A stretch of DNA of 64,000 nucleotides from G965222505 sp965222505 (GTDB lineage: Bacteria; Bacteroidota; Rhodothermia; Rhodothermales; DATKEJ01), in the NCBI GenBank assembly GCA_965222505.1, contig OZ244956.1, positions 1,364,001 through 1,428,000 on the forward strand, in the 5' to 3' direction. Below the pieces are notes generated by a model. The model ran no database searches, was not told the origin of the DNA, and saw only the letters and a program-made list of their open reading frames with translations. Numbering within the stretch: position 1 is the first letter of the stretch; every line of letters starts with the position of its first letter. Positions 63,756 through 64,000 of the stretch are shown one piece after another. Position numbers and translations under genes: made by a program.

Positions 63756-64000
63756 TTACGCAGCCAACGCCATTTTGAGGGTTGGATTACGTAGTTGTTC
63801 AATCATGTAGTCGGCTAATAATTCGCGTTTGAGTGCATAGATAGTCGTACCGAACTCGGTTGCCAATGCTTTCAAACGAACCCAAACCAGCATCGCGCAA
63901 CCGATATGGTTGCGTTGAATCCGTTCTTTGCGACATTGACAACGTTCGATACCCGTCGTCTGTTTAACTTCGCGGTGCGCCTGCTCAATCTTCCAGCGAA
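63756..64000 (-). CDS. DDE transposase (IS4/IS701-like), cut by window edge
   Basis: Last 81 residues of a transposase whose start lies beyond the window. RWKIEQAHREVKQTTGIERC, then CRKERIQRNHIGCAMLVWVR with the Y/W-(2)R-(3)E-(6)K-like block of the IS4 superfamily around its catalytic Glu. The stop TAA is at 63756-63758. The TTTATAGGACTTACGCAG words beside the stop are probably close to the element's end. Whether it is intact cannot be judged. Confidence 0.75.
   Translation of the reverse strand, partial: RWKIEQAHREVKQTTGIERCQCRKERIQRNHIGCAMLVWVRLKALATEFGTTIYALKRELLADYMIEQLRNPTLKMALAA

Noticed and set aside
1..64000. tRNA, rRNA or riboswitch genes
   Set aside because: I searched by eye for conserved tRNA arms and rRNA words and found none that I could support.

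Overview
The window is one stretch of a very large integron-type gene-cassette array, heavily invaded by insertion sequences. No integron integrase gene is visible. I recognise 35 attC-like recombination sites of about 121-127 bp. Each opens with an R''-type box (GCCTAAC, GTATAAC or GCATAAC) and ACCGTT, has two complementary arms around a variable centre, and ends with GTTAGGC, GTTATGC or GTTATAC. Three are split by insertion sequences and one is a remnant. The host is probably Bacteroidota/Rhodothermota-like: one cassette protein ends in a type IX secretion sorting domain, several cassettes encode small lipoproteins, and one encodes an outer-membrane beta-barrel. This is inference; no rRNA or housekeeping gene is present.

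Layout. Positions 1-37973 form a left arm whose attC sites (attC_01 to attC_17) all point along the + strand. Positions 41652-61389 form a right arm whose sites (attC_18 to attC_35) all point along the - strand. The polarity flip lies between 37973 and 41652, in a region with an Rhs-type toxin remnant, a lipoprotein, a CcbP-like protein and an unknown gene. Both arms share cassettes: the beta-barrel cassette L, a non-coding cassette R, and nine copies of a 280-305 bp mosaic cassette X. The order L - toxin/antitoxin - R - X occurs in both arms as mirror images.

Cassette content is typical of large chromosomal integrons. There are MazEF, three HigBA-like, ParDE-like, HEPN-MNT, an additional RelE-like/XRE pair and two PIN-toxin/antitoxin modules. 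There is also a one-polypeptide adenine methyltransferase plus PstI/BsuBI-type endonuclease, lipoproteins, a duplicated Asp-box lipoprotein, and unknown proteins.

Mobile DNA makes up more than a third of the window: IS3 (four types), IS21 (four types), IS481 (four copies), IS256, IS110, ISL3, IS630, IS982-like and one DDE element cut by the right edge. Several are nested and many have clear target duplications. Three unrelated families (IS110, IS21, IS481) sit in the same arm of an attC site. Both window edges cut through genes.
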